A stretch of DNA of 64,000 nt, from contig NZ_CP071872.1 in NCBI RefSeq assembly GCF_022647665.1, positions 3,348,001-3,412,000 of the forward strand. Reading direction: 5' to 3'. The notes below the pieces were generated by a model. That model did not search any database. It saw only the letters and a program-made list of their open reading frames with translations, and was not told the DNA's origin. Made by a program: the position numbers and the translations under genes. The stretch comes from Streptomyces formicae (GTDB taxonomy: Bacteria; Actinomycetota; Actinomycetes; Streptomycetales; Streptomycetaceae). Of this stretch, positions 28,163 through 37,246 are shown one piece after another (within the stretch, counting starts at the first letter, position 1; each line of letters opens with the position of its first letter).

Positions 28163-28178
28163 GTTGAACGTGTTCAAG
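28163..28178. promoter_or_regulatory. Palindromic operator 2 (TTGAAC-N2-GTTCAA)
   Basis: TTGAACGTGTTCAA, identical in its half-sites to the first operator and on the same helical face. No regulator gene lies next to it, so a distant TetR-like protein presumably acts here. Confidence 0.65.
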
Positions 28179-28257
28179 TGGCGGGGTCGGCGGTTGTGCG
28201 GCATGACATGAGTGATCACTCAGCGTCAAATTCGCAACAGGCGGGAGAAGGCGGGTC

Positions 28258-29619
28258 ATGTTCGAGCGCTCACGGAGGAATCGCCGGTACGCCGGGCCGG
28301 CCGCGGTGTCGGCCGGCCTGTCGGCCGCACTGCTGGTCACCGGTTGCAGCGGCCTGGCGGGCGACGGCCGGTCCGGCGCGCCCGCCCGTCCCCAGGTCCG
28401 GCTGCAGGCCGCCGCGGAGCAGGGGAGCGACCCCTTCACCGCCTCGACGGCCACCGTCACGGGTGCGGGCAAGAAGGTCCCCGCGCCGCACGCCTCGGCG
28501 GGCGGTGCGGGGGCTGTCCGGCCGGTACGCACGGTGCTGGGGTCCAAGCCCGGCCTCTACGGCGGCGTCCACTCGGTCGCGAGCTGCGACGTCGAGCAGC
28601 AGATCCGCCTCCTCATGGCCGACGGGAGCCTGGGCCGTGCCTTCGCGCACGGCGCCGGCGTCAGTCAGGAGGAGATCCCGGCGTTCCTGCGCGGGCTCAC
28701 CCCCGTGGTGCTGCGCGCCGACGCCCGGGTGACCGGGCACGGCTACCGCGACGGCGCCGCCGACCGGTACCAGGCGATCCTCCAGACCGGTACGGCGGTG
28801 CTGGTCGACGAGTACGGCTCGCCCCGGGTCCGGTGCGCCTCCGGCAGTCCGCTGGCCTCACCGGTGGTCGACCCGAGCGGGGCGGAGGAACAGGGCAAGG
28901 CGTGGCCGGACTACGACCGCGAGCGCGTCGTCGTCATCACGCGTGCCGCCCAGGTGATCGACAGCTTCGTGATCGTCGACGTCGTGGGCAACACCTGGCT
29001 GTCGCGGAAGAGCGGCACGGACGGCGAGGCGGACATGAAGCCGAACGTGCTGCCCGCGTACGACCCGGGGATGCACGTCACCGAGGCGCCGGAGCCCCAG
29101 TCGGCGGGCCTGGACGCGGCGAGCCCGCAGCAGTCGGCGGGCTCCGGCTCGCTGCCGCCGATCCGGCCCGACGCGAGCACCAGCCCGAAGTCGAACGCGA
29201 CCGGCACCGGAACGGTGAACGGCACCGGAAACCCGAACGGCGCGGCGAACCCGAGCCGCCAGGGCGTACCGGCCGCACCCGTGCCCGACGCCACGGGCGG
29301 GGCCGTCCCCGCCGACCCGAACCTCGACCCCGAGCTGGGCGGCATCCTCTTCGGTCCGGACAGCGCCCCCGGTGGCGGCGGCGGGGGCGCGACGCCCGAC
29401 GCGATCCTTCCGGATGCCGGCGTTCCGGATGCTGGCGTTCCGGACGCGGGCGTCCCGGATGCCGGTGTTCCGGACGCGGGTGCCCCGGACGCCGCTGTCC
29501 CGGATGCCGGTGTCCCCGACGGTGCGGGGAACCCCGCGCCGGACGCGCCGGACGCGGCGGGCGCGGCGGGAGCCACTCCGACGGCTCCCGCCGGTGACGG
29601 TGGCGCACGCCGGGGCTGA
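28258..29619 (+). CDS. DUF6777-type secreted lipoprotein with PDAGV repeats
   Basis: A 453-residue protein. A lipobox-type signal (LSAALLVTGCSG) puts the mature Cys at about residue 31. The folded domain, about 85-270, begins VLGSKPGLYGGVHSVASCDV and matches what I know as DUF6777, with a second conserved Cys in PRVRCASGS. A long low-complexity tail of Gly, Pro, Ala and Asn follows, including eight PDAGV-like units and ending APAGDGGARRG. It is anchored to the outer face of the membrane; the function is unknown. GGGAGAAGGCGGGTC precedes the ATG. Confidence 0.82.
   Translation: MFERSRRNRRYAGPAAVSAGLSAALLVTGCSGLAGDGRSGAPARPQVRLQAAAEQGSDPFTASTATVTGAGKKVPAPHASAGGAGAVRPVRTVLGSKPGLYGGVHSVASCDVEQQIRLLMADGSLGRAFAHGAGVSQEEIPAFLRGLTPVVLRADARVTGHGYRDGAADRYQAILQTGTAVLVDEYGSPRVRCASGSPLASPVVDPSGAEEQGKAWPDYDRERVVVITRAAQVIDSFVIVDVVGNTWLSRKSGTDGEADMKPNVLPAYDPGMHVTEAPEPQSAGLDAASPQQSAGSGSLPPIRPDASTSPKSNATGTGTVNGTGNPNGAANPSRQGVPAAPVPDATGGAVPADPNLDPELGGILFGPDSAPGGGGGGATPDAILPDAGVPDAGVPDAGVPDAGVPDAGAPDAAVPDAGVPDGAGNPAPDAPDAAGAAGATPTAPAGDGGARRG
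29408..29525 (+). repeat. 15-bp coding repeat (PDAGV units)
   Basis: Eight tandem 15-bp units encoding PDAGV, with variants PDAGA and PDAAV, in the tail of the lipoprotein. It is likely to vary in copy number between strains. Confidence 0.8.
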
Positions 29620-29698
29620 CGGGACTGAGCGGGCGGGCCGGGTGGCCGGGTGCCGGGCCACCCGTTCGCTCGAAAAATCGGACAAATGATGGCAGAGT

Positions 29699-31870
29699 GT
29701 GACCATGGTTGATCGGGCAGCGGGTGCCGTGTCGCTTCCCGACGACTGGCCCGCCCATCCGGATCTGAGCCTGTCCCTCAACCACATGGGCAGCTTCGAC
29801 TGGGACCTCGACAGCGGGCTGATGCACCTGGACGAGGCCGCCCTCGACGTGTTCGACGTGAGGGCGGAGGAGTACGACGGGCGCCCCGGGAGCCTGGGGC
29901 ACCGGGTCCCGCCCAGTGAGGCGACGAGGCTCGACAGCGTCGTGTCACAGGCCCTGAAGGGCGGCGGCACCAGCTACGGCGCGTACTTCCGGATCCGCTG
30001 CCGGCACGGCGGGCTGCGCTGGACCCACACCCAGGGCTCGATCCTGCGCGACGTCGACGGCCGCCCGCACCGCATCATCGGCATCGTCCGCGACGCGACC
30101 CAGGAGCTCGTCGACTCCACCGCCAGGGTCGAACTCGACGCCGAACGCCGCCGCCAGACCAGCATCGTCGAGAGCACCACGGCCGCGCTCGCCCACGCCA
30201 GGACCGTCCGGGACGTCATCGACGTCCTCAAGGACTCGCACGGACTCGAACACCTCGGTGCCACCAGCCTCGTCATGGGCCTGCTGGAGTCCGGCAGGAT
30301 CCACCTCGTCGCCGAGGGCCCCGAGGGCTCGTTCGTGCCGGGCACCCGCTACACCCGGGTCGACGAGCAGTACCCGATGAGCGAGGTCATCCGCACGCTC
30401 GCGCCCCGGTTCATCGAGTCGAAGGAGGACTTCGCCGGCTCGTACCCGAGGCTCTGGCCGCACATCAGCGGGCTCGGCATCACCTCGGCCGCCTATATGC
30501 CGCTGATCGCCCAGGGGCGGCCCATCGGCGCGCTCGGCCTCCTCTACAGCGACAAGACCGGCTTCTCGACCGAGGAGCGCAATCTGCTGGTCGCGCTCGG
30601 CAGCAGCATCGCGCAGAGCCTCCAGCGGGCCGTCCTCTTCGAGCAGGACCACGATCTCGCCGAGGGGCTCCAACAGGCGATGCTGCCGCGCCGGATCCCG
30701 TCCGTGCCCGGTGCGCAGATCGCCGTGCGCTACCGCTCGGCCCGGCTCGGCAGGGACATCGGAGGCGACTGGTACGACGTCATCCCGCTGCCCGGCGGCC
30801 GCGTCGGCGCGGTCATCGGCGACGTCCAGGGCCACGACACCCATGCCGCCGCGGTGATGGGCCAGCTGCGGATCGTGCTGCGCGCGTACGCCGCCGAAGG
30901 GCACACCCCGGCAACGGTGATGGCCCGCGCCTCCGTCTTCCTCCACGAGCTCGACACCGAACGCTTCGCCACCTGCATCTACGCGGAGGCCGACCTGACC
31001 ACGGGCGTGATCCAGATGGTGCGGGCCGGGCACGTCGATCCGCTGCTGCGCGACTCCGAGGGAGAGTGCCGCCGTATCCCGGTGAAGGGCGGGCTTCCGC
31101 TCGGGCTCTCCGCCGAGTTCGGCCGGCTCGAATACCCGGTCGCCACCCTCGAACTCGACCCCGGCCAGACGCTGGTGCTCTACACCGACGGGCTCGTCGA
31201 ACAGCCGGGCGCCGACCTGGACGACGGGCTGCAACTGCTCACCGCGATGGTCCGCAACGGCCCCAGGAACCTCCAGACGCTCGCCGACCGCCTCTGCGAG
31301 GAGGTCGACGACCGGGCGGGCGAGGACGACGTGGCGCTCCTGCTGCTGCGCCGCCACGGCGCGTACGCTCCGCAGACCGGCGGGCGACTCCAGCAGCACG
31401 TCGCCCAGAGCGATCCCGAGGCACTGAGCTCCGCCCGCCACATGATCCGCGCGGCGGTGCGGGCGTGGGGGGCGGGGGAGCGCGCCGACGAGATCGAGCT
31501 CGGTGCCGACGAGCTGATCACCAACGCGCTGATGCACACCGACGGCGGGGCGATCGTGACCGTACGCGTACTGCCCAGCCCCGAGCGGCGGCTGCGGGTC
31601 GAGGTCGAGGACTCCTCCAGTGCGCTGCCCCGGCGCCGGGAGGCGGGGGAGTCCGGGGTGTCGGGGCGGGGGCTGATGCTGGTGGACCGGCTGGCGGACG
31701 TCTGGGGTGTGGAGTCGCGCGGCAGCGGCAAGTGTGTGTGGTGCGAGTTCGCGGTCACGGACCGGGTGCCGCACCACGAGTCGCCGGACCACGGGCCCGG
31801 CCTCGCACCGGACGTCGAACCGGATCTCGAACCCGGCCTCGAAGGCGACCCCGTTCCGCCGGACACCTGA
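29699..31870 (+). CDS. PAS-GAF-SpoIIE phosphatase with C-terminal RsbW-like ATPase
   Basis: About 720 residues. PAS comes first (LSLSLNHMGSFDWDLDSGLM, RWTHTQGSILRDVDGRPHRI). A GAF domain at about 160-300 follows (YMPLIAQGRPIGALGLLYSD). The SpoIIE/PP2C phosphatase at about 330-545 has LGRDIGGDWYDVIPLPGGRV, GDVQGHDTHAAAV and VLYTDGLVEQPGADLDDG. A HATPase_c domain at about 570-690 has ELGADELITNALMHTDGGAI. It can act both as phosphatase and as anti-sigma kinase in partner-switching control of SigB-type sigma factors. Start is GTG 29699 or ATG 29705. An acidic Pro/Glu/Asp tail closes it. Confidence 0.93.
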   Translation: MTMVDRAAGAVSLPDDWPAHPDLSLSLNHMGSFDWDLDSGLMHLDEAALDVFDVRAEEYDGRPGSLGHRVPPSEATRLDSVVSQALKGGGTSYGAYFRIRCRHGGLRWTHTQGSILRDVDGRPHRIIGIVRDATQELVDSTARVELDAERRRQTSIVESTTAALAHARTVRDVIDVLKDSHGLEHLGATSLVMGLLESGRIHLVAEGPEGSFVPGTRYTRVDEQYPMSEVIRTLAPRFIESKEDFAGSYPRLWPHISGLGITSAAYMPLIAQGRPIGALGLLYSDKTGFSTEERNLLVALGSSIAQSLQRAVLFEQDHDLAEGLQQAMLPRRIPSVPGAQIAVRYRSARLGRDIGGDWYDVIPLPGGRVGAVIGDVQGHDTHAAAVMGQLRIVLRAYAAEGHTPATVMARASVFLHELDTERFATCIYAEADLTTGVIQMVRAGHVDPLLRDSEGECRRIPVKGGLPLGLSAEFGRLEYPVATLELDPGQTLVLYTDGLVEQPGADLDDGLQLLTAMVRNGPRNLQTLADRLCEEVDDRAGEDDVALLLLRRHGAYAPQTGGRLQQHVAQSDPEALSSARHMIRAAVRAWGAGERADEIELGADELITNALMHTDGGAIVTVRVLPSPERRLRVEVEDSSSALPRRREAGESGVSGRGLMLVDRLADVWGVESRGSGKCVWCEFAVTDRVPHHESPDHGPGLAPDVEPDLEPGLEGDPVPPDT

Positions 31871-31882
31871 CGAATACCGAAT

Positions 31883-31919
31883 GGTAACCGTATGTAACGT
31901 TACTGTACTTGACCGTAAC
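31883..31919. promoter_or_regulatory. AT-richer palindromic patch upstream of the WS/DGAT gene
   Basis: Contains the perfect 10-bp palindrome GTAACGTTAC (31894-31903), flanked by GGTAACC and CCGTAACC half-sites. It forms an unusually low-GC patch before the gene, plausibly a repressor operator with promoter elements such as CTTGACC. Confidence 0.4.
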
Positions 31920-31980
31920 CGACCGCAAGCGATTGACTGCGTACTCCGGTGTTCCGGCCTTCAAGGACATGAGGACCCCC

Positions 31981-33372
31981 TTGAGCACTGAGCTTCTGGC
32001 ACCCCTGGATCTGGCGTTCTGGCATCTGGAGACCGCCGACCACCCCATGCACCTCGGTGCGCTCGCCCACTTCTCGCAGCCCGCGTCCGGCGAACGCGAC
32101 AGCACGGAGATCCTCGAACTCCTCGCCGCCCGCGCCGCGGCCATCCCGCGGCTGAGGATGCGGGTGCGCGACGTCCTGCTGCCCGTGGGCGGCGCCGCCT
32201 GGGCGGTCGACAAGGAGTTCGACGTACGGCGGCATCTGAGCCATGTCCGGCTGCCGGCCGGGGAGTTCGCCGAGTCCGCCGCCCGGCTCGCCGGAGAGCT
32301 GATGGAACGTCCGCTGGAACGCGGGCTTCCGCCCTGGGAGATGTATCTCCTCACCGGCGGACCCGGCGACCCGTTCGGGGTCCTCGTCAAACTGCACCAC
32401 GCCCTCGCCGACGGCATGCGCGCCGTCGCCATCGGCGCCGGGATCTTCGACGAGATCGCCGGGGTGGGCGCGGCCCGCTCCGGACGCGGCGTCATCGGCC
32501 TGCTGAACGGCGGCCGCATGACCCGGCCGGTGCCGCCACGCTCCTGGCTGCCGGGCCCCGGACAGGTCGCCGGCCTGGCCCGGGGCCGGATCGAGGAGCT
32601 GGGCCGGGCCGTCGGCGTCGGCGCCTCCCTCGTCGGTGCGTCGCTCGCCCGGGCCGGCCGGCTCGACCCGCGCGGCGGCGCCGCGCTCAGCGCCAGCTCC
32701 AGCGGTACGCGCCGGCTCGCCACCGCCGTGCTCGCCCTCGACGAGGTGCAGGAGGTCCGCAGGGTCGCCGGCGGCACGGCGAACGACGTCCTCCTCGCGA
32801 CCGTCGCCGGGGCGCTGCGCCGCTGGATGACCGAGCGCGGCGACCAGCTGCCGCCGGCCGACCCGAGCGCGCTCGTGCCCGTCTCCCGGCGGCGGCCCGG
32901 CAGCCCGCCCGGCTCCGGCAACAAACTCTCCGCCTATCTGCTCCGGCTGCCCGTCTCCGAGCCCGACCCGTGGACCCGGCTCTACGCGGTCCGCACCGGC
33001 ATGGACCGCAACAAGGCGGCGGGCCCGCTGCGCGGCGCCGGTGCCGTCGCGGTCCTCGCCGACCAACTGCCGCCGCTCGCCCACCGCTTCGGCGCGCCGC
33101 TCGCCGGGAACGCGGCCCGGATGCTCTTCGACGTGCTCGTCACGAGCGTGCCGCTGCCGCGGGCGTCGCTCTCGCTGGGCGGCTGCCCGCTGCGCGCGAT
33201 CTACCCCATGGCCCCGCTCGCGCGGGGCCAGTCGCTGGCGGTCGCGATGTCGACGTACGGCGGCAACGTCCACGTCGGCCTGGTCGCCGACGCCAAGGCC
33301 CTCCCGGACGTCGACCGCCTCGCCCAGGCGACCCAGGCCGAACTCGCCGACCTGCTGACGCTGGTCCGCTAG
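31981..33372 (+). CDS. Wax ester synthase/diacylglycerol acyltransferase (WS/DGAT)
   Basis: About 463 residues. The catalytic HHxxxDG motif is LHHALADGM at about residue 140. N-terminal LAPLDLAFWHLETADHPMHL and the later PLPRASLSLGGCPLRAIYPM and GQSLAVAMSTYGG are family hallmarks. The enzyme makes triacylglycerol or wax esters from acyl-CoA, the main storage lipid of Streptomyces. I prefer the TTG at 31981 (MSTELLAPLDL) because GAGGA lies 6 bases before it; the ATG at 31969 has no suitably spaced site. It follows a small AT-rich palindromic region. Confidence 0.92.
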   Translation: MSTELLAPLDLAFWHLETADHPMHLGALAHFSQPASGERDSTEILELLAARAAAIPRLRMRVRDVLLPVGGAAWAVDKEFDVRRHLSHVRLPAGEFAESAARLAGELMERPLERGLPPWEMYLLTGGPGDPFGVLVKLHHALADGMRAVAIGAGIFDEIAGVGAARSGRGVIGLLNGGRMTRPVPPRSWLPGPGQVAGLARGRIEELGRAVGVGASLVGASLARAGRLDPRGGAALSASSSGTRRLATAVLALDEVQEVRRVAGGTANDVLLATVAGALRRWMTERGDQLPPADPSALVPVSRRRPGSPPGSGNKLSAYLLRLPVSEPDPWTRLYAVRTGMDRNKAAGPLRGAGAVAVLADQLPPLAHRFGAPLAGNAARMLFDVLVTSVPLPRASLSLGGCPLRAIYPMAPLARGQSLAVAMSTYGGNVHVGLVADAKALPDVDRLAQATQAELADLLTLVR

Positions 33373-33493
33373 GTGTATTGGCTCGTGGGGTTGTTTACGC
33401 GGCTGATCGGTGGGTGGCCGTCTAGTGCGGTGTGGCAGCGGTGGTCGTTGTAGGTGTGGAGGAAGTCTTGCAGGGCTGTGTTGCGCTCGGCAC
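33369..33493 (-). pseudogene. IS481-family integrase remnant (C-terminal 40 codons)
   Basis: The minus strand encodes LQDFLHTYNDHRCHTALDGH followed by PPISRVNNPTSQYT and a stop. This is the characteristic C terminus of IS481/IS3-type rve integrases. The rest of the gene is missing: repeat DNA takes over at about 33491. The stop codon overlaps that of the WS/DGAT gene. Confidence 0.8.
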
Positions 33494-33960
33494 GCTCCCC
33501 CGTAGCCCTTCGGGCACGGCAGGCGCTCCCACGCTGCGTTGTCGGAGTCATCCGAGTAGGTCCAGTACGCGGATGATCCTCCGCCTTGCGATGGCACGCA
33601 CCGGGCGCCGCGCGTCCCGCCCTGCGGGCGGACGGCGCCATGTGTCAGACACGGCCTGGGCGGCGGCGCGTACGCCTGCGGCGGGCCGCTCCCCGCCCCG
33701 CCGATTCCCGGACCGGGGCTCCGCCCCAGACCCCGCGCCTCAAACTCCCCCTACGCCCTGCGGGCGTGGGGGGACCCCCAGCGGGGCTGGATCTCGGGGC
33801 TCTGCCCGGATTTTCCAGCCCGTTGGGGGCACCTCCCAGGCGAAGCTCTGGGGGAGATTGAGGACACGGCCGAGGGCCGGACCGGGGGCCTGGGGGCTTG
33901 CCCCCGGAAAAGGTCCCGCGCAGCGGACTGCGCGCACCCGCAGGTTGCGGCACGCTGGAG
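33491..33960. repeat. Intergenic repeat region with UUCG hairpin units
   Basis: Starts with CCCCGTAGCCCTTCGGGCAC (33497-33516), a hairpin with a C(UUCG)G loop that recurs twice near 35.7 kb. It is followed by a segment (CCTCCGCCTTGCGATGGCAC) also found near 35.77 kb and then Pro-coding-like GC repeats such as ACGCCCTGCGGGCGTGGGGG and GCGAAGCTCTGGGGGAGATT. No gene is seen. These look like dispersed Streptomyces extragenic repeats. Confidence 0.7.
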
Positions 33961-33962
33961 GC

Positions 33963-34826
33963 ATGCCCGAACTGCCCGAGGTCGAGGCGCTCAGAGGCTT
34001 CCTCGACGACCATCTCACCGGCAAGGAGTTCGCCAGACTCCTCCCCGTCGCGATCAGCGTCCTCAAGACGTACGACCCACCCCTCACCGCCATCGAGGGC
34101 GAAGAGGTCACCACCGTCCACCGGCACGGCAAGTTCCTCGACATCGGCACGGCCGGCGGACTGCACCTCGTCTTCCACCTCGCCCGCGCCGGCTGGCTGC
34201 AGTGGAAGGACGTGCTGCCCTCCGGCGTGCCCCGGCCCGGCAAGGGTCCGCTCGCGCTGCGTGCCGCGCTCACCGGCGGGGACGGGTTCGACCTGACCGA
34301 GGCGGGCACGCAGAAGCGGCTCGCCGTCCATCTCGTGCGCGACCCCGCCGAGGTGGCGGGTGTCGCCCGCCTCGGCCCCGACCCCCTCGGCGAGGACTTC
34401 GGGCGGGACGCCTTCGCCGCGCTGCTCGCCGGTGAACGGCGGCAGATCAAGGGGGCGTTGCGCGACCAGAGCCTCATCGCCGGCATCGGGAACGCCTACA
34501 GCGACGAGATCCTGCACGCCGCGAGAATGTCGCCGTACAAGCTCACGTCGAAACTCACCGACGCCGAGATCACCGGCCTCTACGAGGCCATGCGCGAGAC
34601 CCTCACGGACGCCGTCCGGCGCTCGCAGGGAGTGGCCGCCGGGAGTCTCAAGTCCGAGAAGAAGAGCGGACTGCGGGTGCACGGCCGCACCGGCGAACCG
34701 TGCCCCGTGTGCGGCGACACCATCCGCGAAGTCTCCTTCCACGACTCGTCGTTGCAGTACTGCCCCACCTGCCAGACCGGCGGCAAGCCGCTCGCCGACC
34801 GCCGGCTGTCCCGGCTGCTCAAGTGA
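33963..34826 (+). CDS. Fpg/Nei-family DNA glycosylase
   Basis: A 287-residue base-excision-repair enzyme. The mature N-terminal Pro and Glu nucleophile motif PELPEVEALRGFLDDHL is intact. The helix-two-turn-helix is GALRDQSLIAGIGNAYSDEI, with the DNA-contacting Asn/Tyr. The C-terminal zinc finger is CPVCGD...YCPTCQTGG. It removes oxidised bases and cuts at the abasic site. The sequence differs from canonical MutM (for example SEKKSGLRVHGRTGEPC), so it is the actinobacterial second type. The ATG sits only 1 base after GGAGG, so a leaderless start is possible. Confidence 0.92.
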   Translation: MPELPEVEALRGFLDDHLTGKEFARLLPVAISVLKTYDPPLTAIEGEEVTTVHRHGKFLDIGTAGGLHLVFHLARAGWLQWKDVLPSGVPRPGKGPLALRAALTGGDGFDLTEAGTQKRLAVHLVRDPAEVAGVARLGPDPLGEDFGRDAFAALLAGERRQIKGALRDQSLIAGIGNAYSDEILHAARMSPYKLTSKLTDAEITGLYEAMRETLTDAVRRSQGVAAGSLKSEKKSGLRVHGRTGEPCPVCGDTIREVSFHDSSLQYCPTCQTGGKPLADRRLSRLLK

Positions 34827-35451
34827 CCGCGAGGGACACCAGACGCTCGCCGCTCGTGGTCCGCACCTCGAAGCGGTCGACCTGATCCGGCCGCAGCGCC
34901 GTGGCCGCCTCCAGGTCCAGCGGGTCCTCGCTCCCGGGCGAGTCCGGCACCGACCAGGTGATGACCGGGCGCTCCGAGCCGTCCGTGGCGACCGCGACCA
35001 GTTCGCAGATCCGCGGGCCGCGCACGCGCGCCATCCGCAGCGTGAGGGCCGTACCCCACTCCGTGGCGCGCAGGCCGACGGCGCCGTACACCCCGGTCGC
35101 CGCGTCCGTCGCGGAGATCCGCCCGCCGGACCCGCCGTCCGCAAGTCCCACGGCGACGGCCGGCACCGCGACGATGAGCGCGGCGGCCGCGGCCACAAGC
35201 CGCAGCCGGCTGCGTGAGCCGCTCCGCCGCCGCTCCGCGACCTCGTGCAGCAGCCGGTCGAGCAGCCCCGCGGACGGCCGGGTGACGGGGTCGAGCCCGG
35301 AGAGCGCCGACGCGACCGGGGCCAGATCGGTCAGCCACAGGGCGCACGGGACGCACTCCGACAGATGCTCCTCAAAGCGGAACGCGTCCGCGGGCTCGAG
35401 GACGCCCAGCGCATAGGCGGCCACATCCCGGTGCCGCTCCCGCAGATCCAT
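34819..35451 (-). CDS. Zinc-finger (zf-HC2) anti-sigma-like membrane protein
   Basis: A 210-residue protein. The N terminus has the anti-sigma zinc motif HRDVAAYALGVLEPADAFRF then HLSECVPCALW (H-x3-C-x2-C). One membrane helix lies at about 85-105 (LRLVAAAAALIVAVPAVAVGL) and an extracytoplasmic domain (MARVRGPRICELVAVATDGS) follows. Such proteins hold ECF sigma factors at the membrane. No ECF gene adjoins it; the nearest is at 41.5-42.0 kb. GAAGGA is 7 bases before the ATG. Its 3' end overlaps the glycosylase gene by 8 bp. Confidence 0.85.
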   Translation of the reverse strand: MDLRERHRDVAAYALGVLEPADAFRFEEHLSECVPCALWLTDLAPVASALSGLDPVTRPSAGLLDRLLHEVAERRRSGSRSRLRLVAAAAALIVAVPAVAVGLADGGSGGRISATDAATGVYGAVGLRATEWGTALTLRMARVRGPRICELVAVATDGSERPVITWSVPDSPGSEDPLDLEAATALRPDQVDRFEVRTTSGERLVSLAVT

Positions 35452-35599
35452 GGACCAATCCTTCGGCTCGTCGGCTACGAACGGTCCATACGGGTCGTAC
35501 GTACCGTGGTGTCGTCCTGGAATACGCAGCCCGGTGCCGCCTTGCTCATTCGCGTGCGCGACAAGCGTGACTGGGTCGTGTCTTCGCAGTCCCGTCTGA

Positions 35600-35870
35600 C
35601 CGGCGGCGTCTGGCACGCTCCCCCAGAGCTCGCGCCTGGGAGGTGCCCCCACCCCCGTAGCCCTTCGGGCACGGGAGGTGCCCCCACGCCGCGTTGTCGT
35701 CGGTCGCCGATGTCCCCCGTAGCCCTTCGGGCACGGGAGGTGCCCCCACCGCATGGACTCCCTCCTCCGCCTTGCGATCGCACGCACCAGACGCCGCCGG
35801 GCCGGCCCTTCAGGCGGACGACGCCACTTTGAAGACACTCCCCAGGGGCCGTGGCCGCCCGTCCCCGCCG
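35600..35870. repeat. Intergenic repeat region with two UUCG hairpins
   Basis: CCCCCGTAGCCCTTCGGGCA occurs at 35653 and 35714, each continuing ACGGGAGGTGCCCCCAC. The units fold as stem, bulged A and C(UUCG)G tetraloop. The 3' part shares CCTCCGCCTTGCGAT with the 33.5-kb repeat. The 435-bp gap between the zf-HC2 and LytTR genes contains no gene that I can see. Confidence 0.75.
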
Positions 35871-35886
35871 CGCCTAAAATCCGCCC

Positions 35887-36687
35887 ATGCTGCGCGTACT
35901 GGCTGTCGACGACGAGAAACCGGCCCTCGAGGAACTGCTCTACCTGCTGCGCTCCGACGCGCGGGTGCACAGTGCCGAGGGGGCCACCGACGCGACCGAG
36001 GCGCTGCGCCGCATCAGCCGGGCGCTCGACGCGGGACCCGACGGTGCGGACGCCGTCGACGTCGTCTTCCTCGACATCCACATGGCGGGACTGACCGGCC
36101 TCGACGTCGCCAAGCTGCTCGCGGGCTTCGCGCGCCCCCCGCTGATCGTGTTCGTCACCGCCCACGAGGGCTTCGCCGTGCAGGCGTTCGACCTGAAGGC
36201 CGTCGACTACGTGCTCAAACCGGTGCGGAGGGAGCGGCTGGCCGAGGCGGTGCGACGGGTCAGCGACCTGGTCGGGCCGGCCCGCGAGCCCCGGCAGCCC
36301 GCACCCGCACCTCCGGCCGCGGCCGCCGCGGCACCGGCGGTGCACACCGAGACGCCCGACCAGATACCCGTGGAACTCGGCGGCATCACCCGCTTCGTCG
36401 CCATCGACGACATCGCCTACGTCGAGGCCCAGGGCGACTACGCCCGGCTGCACACGGCGGACGGCAGCCACCTTGTGCGGATCCCGCTGTCCACGCTGGA
36501 GGAGCGCTGGGCAGCCCGGGGCTTCGTCCGCATCCACCGCAGCCATCTCGTCGCGCTCGGCCGCATCGACGAACTGCGCCTGGATGCCGGGACCACCACC
36601 GTCCGGGTGGGCGCGGCCGAGCTCACCGTCAGCCGCCGCCACGCCCGCCAGCTGCGGGATCTGCTGATGCGCCACGCCCGCGGCTGA
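35887..36687 (+). CDS. LytR/AlgR-family response regulator
   Basis: A 266-residue protein. The receiver domain (about 1-125) has VLAVDDEKPALEELLYLL, the phosphorylated Asp in VVFLDIHMAGLTGLDVAKLL and the KPVRRERL Lys. An Ala/Pro linker leads to a LytTR DNA-binding domain (about 165-262) with DDIAYVEAQGDYARLHTADG, FVRIHRSHLVAL and VSRRHARQLRDLL. The cognate LytS-type kinase lies 2.8 kb downstream after a symporter, so the unit probably senses an extracellular carboxylate and regulates its uptake. Confidence 0.93.
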   Translation: MLRVLAVDDEKPALEELLYLLRSDARVHSAEGATDATEALRRISRALDAGPDGADAVDVVFLDIHMAGLTGLDVAKLLAGFARPPLIVFVTAHEGFAVQAFDLKAVDYVLKPVRRERLAEAVRRVSDLVGPAREPRQPAPAPPAAAAAAPAVHTETPDQIPVELGGITRFVAIDDIAYVEAQGDYARLHTADGSHLVRIPLSTLEERWAARGFVRIHRSHLVALGRIDELRLDAGTTTVRVGAAELTVSRRHARQLRDLLMRHARG

Positions 36688-36842
36688 CGACCGCTCGTCG
36701 TCCTGCGGGCACCGTTCGTCGCCCCGCCCGGCCCGTACGGCGAAGGGAAGGGCCGCTGACCGAGCCGCCGGCGGAATCCGCGCGATCGCCCTCCGCCCGC
36801 GCCTACGCTTGGCCGGACACCCCCTAGGGGAGAAGGGGCCCG

Positions 36843-37112
36843 ATGTCCGAGATCGAAGCGCTGCTCCGGGAGCTCGGCGGGCTCCAGGCCGTGCGGCCGG
36901 ACACCGGTGCCGGCAACATCGAGGCGGTGCTCGCCAGGGCCAGGAGCGCGGCGGCCCGCTGGGCCGATGTGCTGGACGAGATCCGCGAGTCCACGCAGGG
37001 CCTCGTCGGACCCCGCGCCGCGGCCGCCCTCGAAGTCGCCTTCCGCCGGGCCGAGGAGTCGTACGTCGAGCTGGAGATCGCCCTCGCCGACTGCGCGGAG
37101 ACGCACGGGTAG
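36843..37112 (+). CDS. Small hypothetical protein (89 aa)
   Basis: Predicted all-helical and acidic (IEALLRELGGLQAVRPDTGA, then FRRAEESYVELEIALADCAE). GGGGAGAAGGGGCCCG precedes the ATG, a good ribosome site. No domain is recognised. It stands alone between the LytTR regulator and the symporter pair, on the same strand, so it may belong to that group. Confidence 0.65.
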   Translation: MSEIEALLRELGGLQAVRPDTGAGNIEAVLARARSAAARWADVLDEIRESTQGLVGPRAAAALEVAFRRAEESYVELEIALADCAETHG

Positions 37113-37246
37113 CGACCCCGAGACCGGGGCGAAACCAGGACGAGATCCGGCGTCGTCTACCCACCGTCATCGCTCCTGCGTAGACTCCATGAACCCCTGT
37201 CCGAACAAGCCGCCGACAGGGCGGCACATGCCGGGAGCGGACACCG

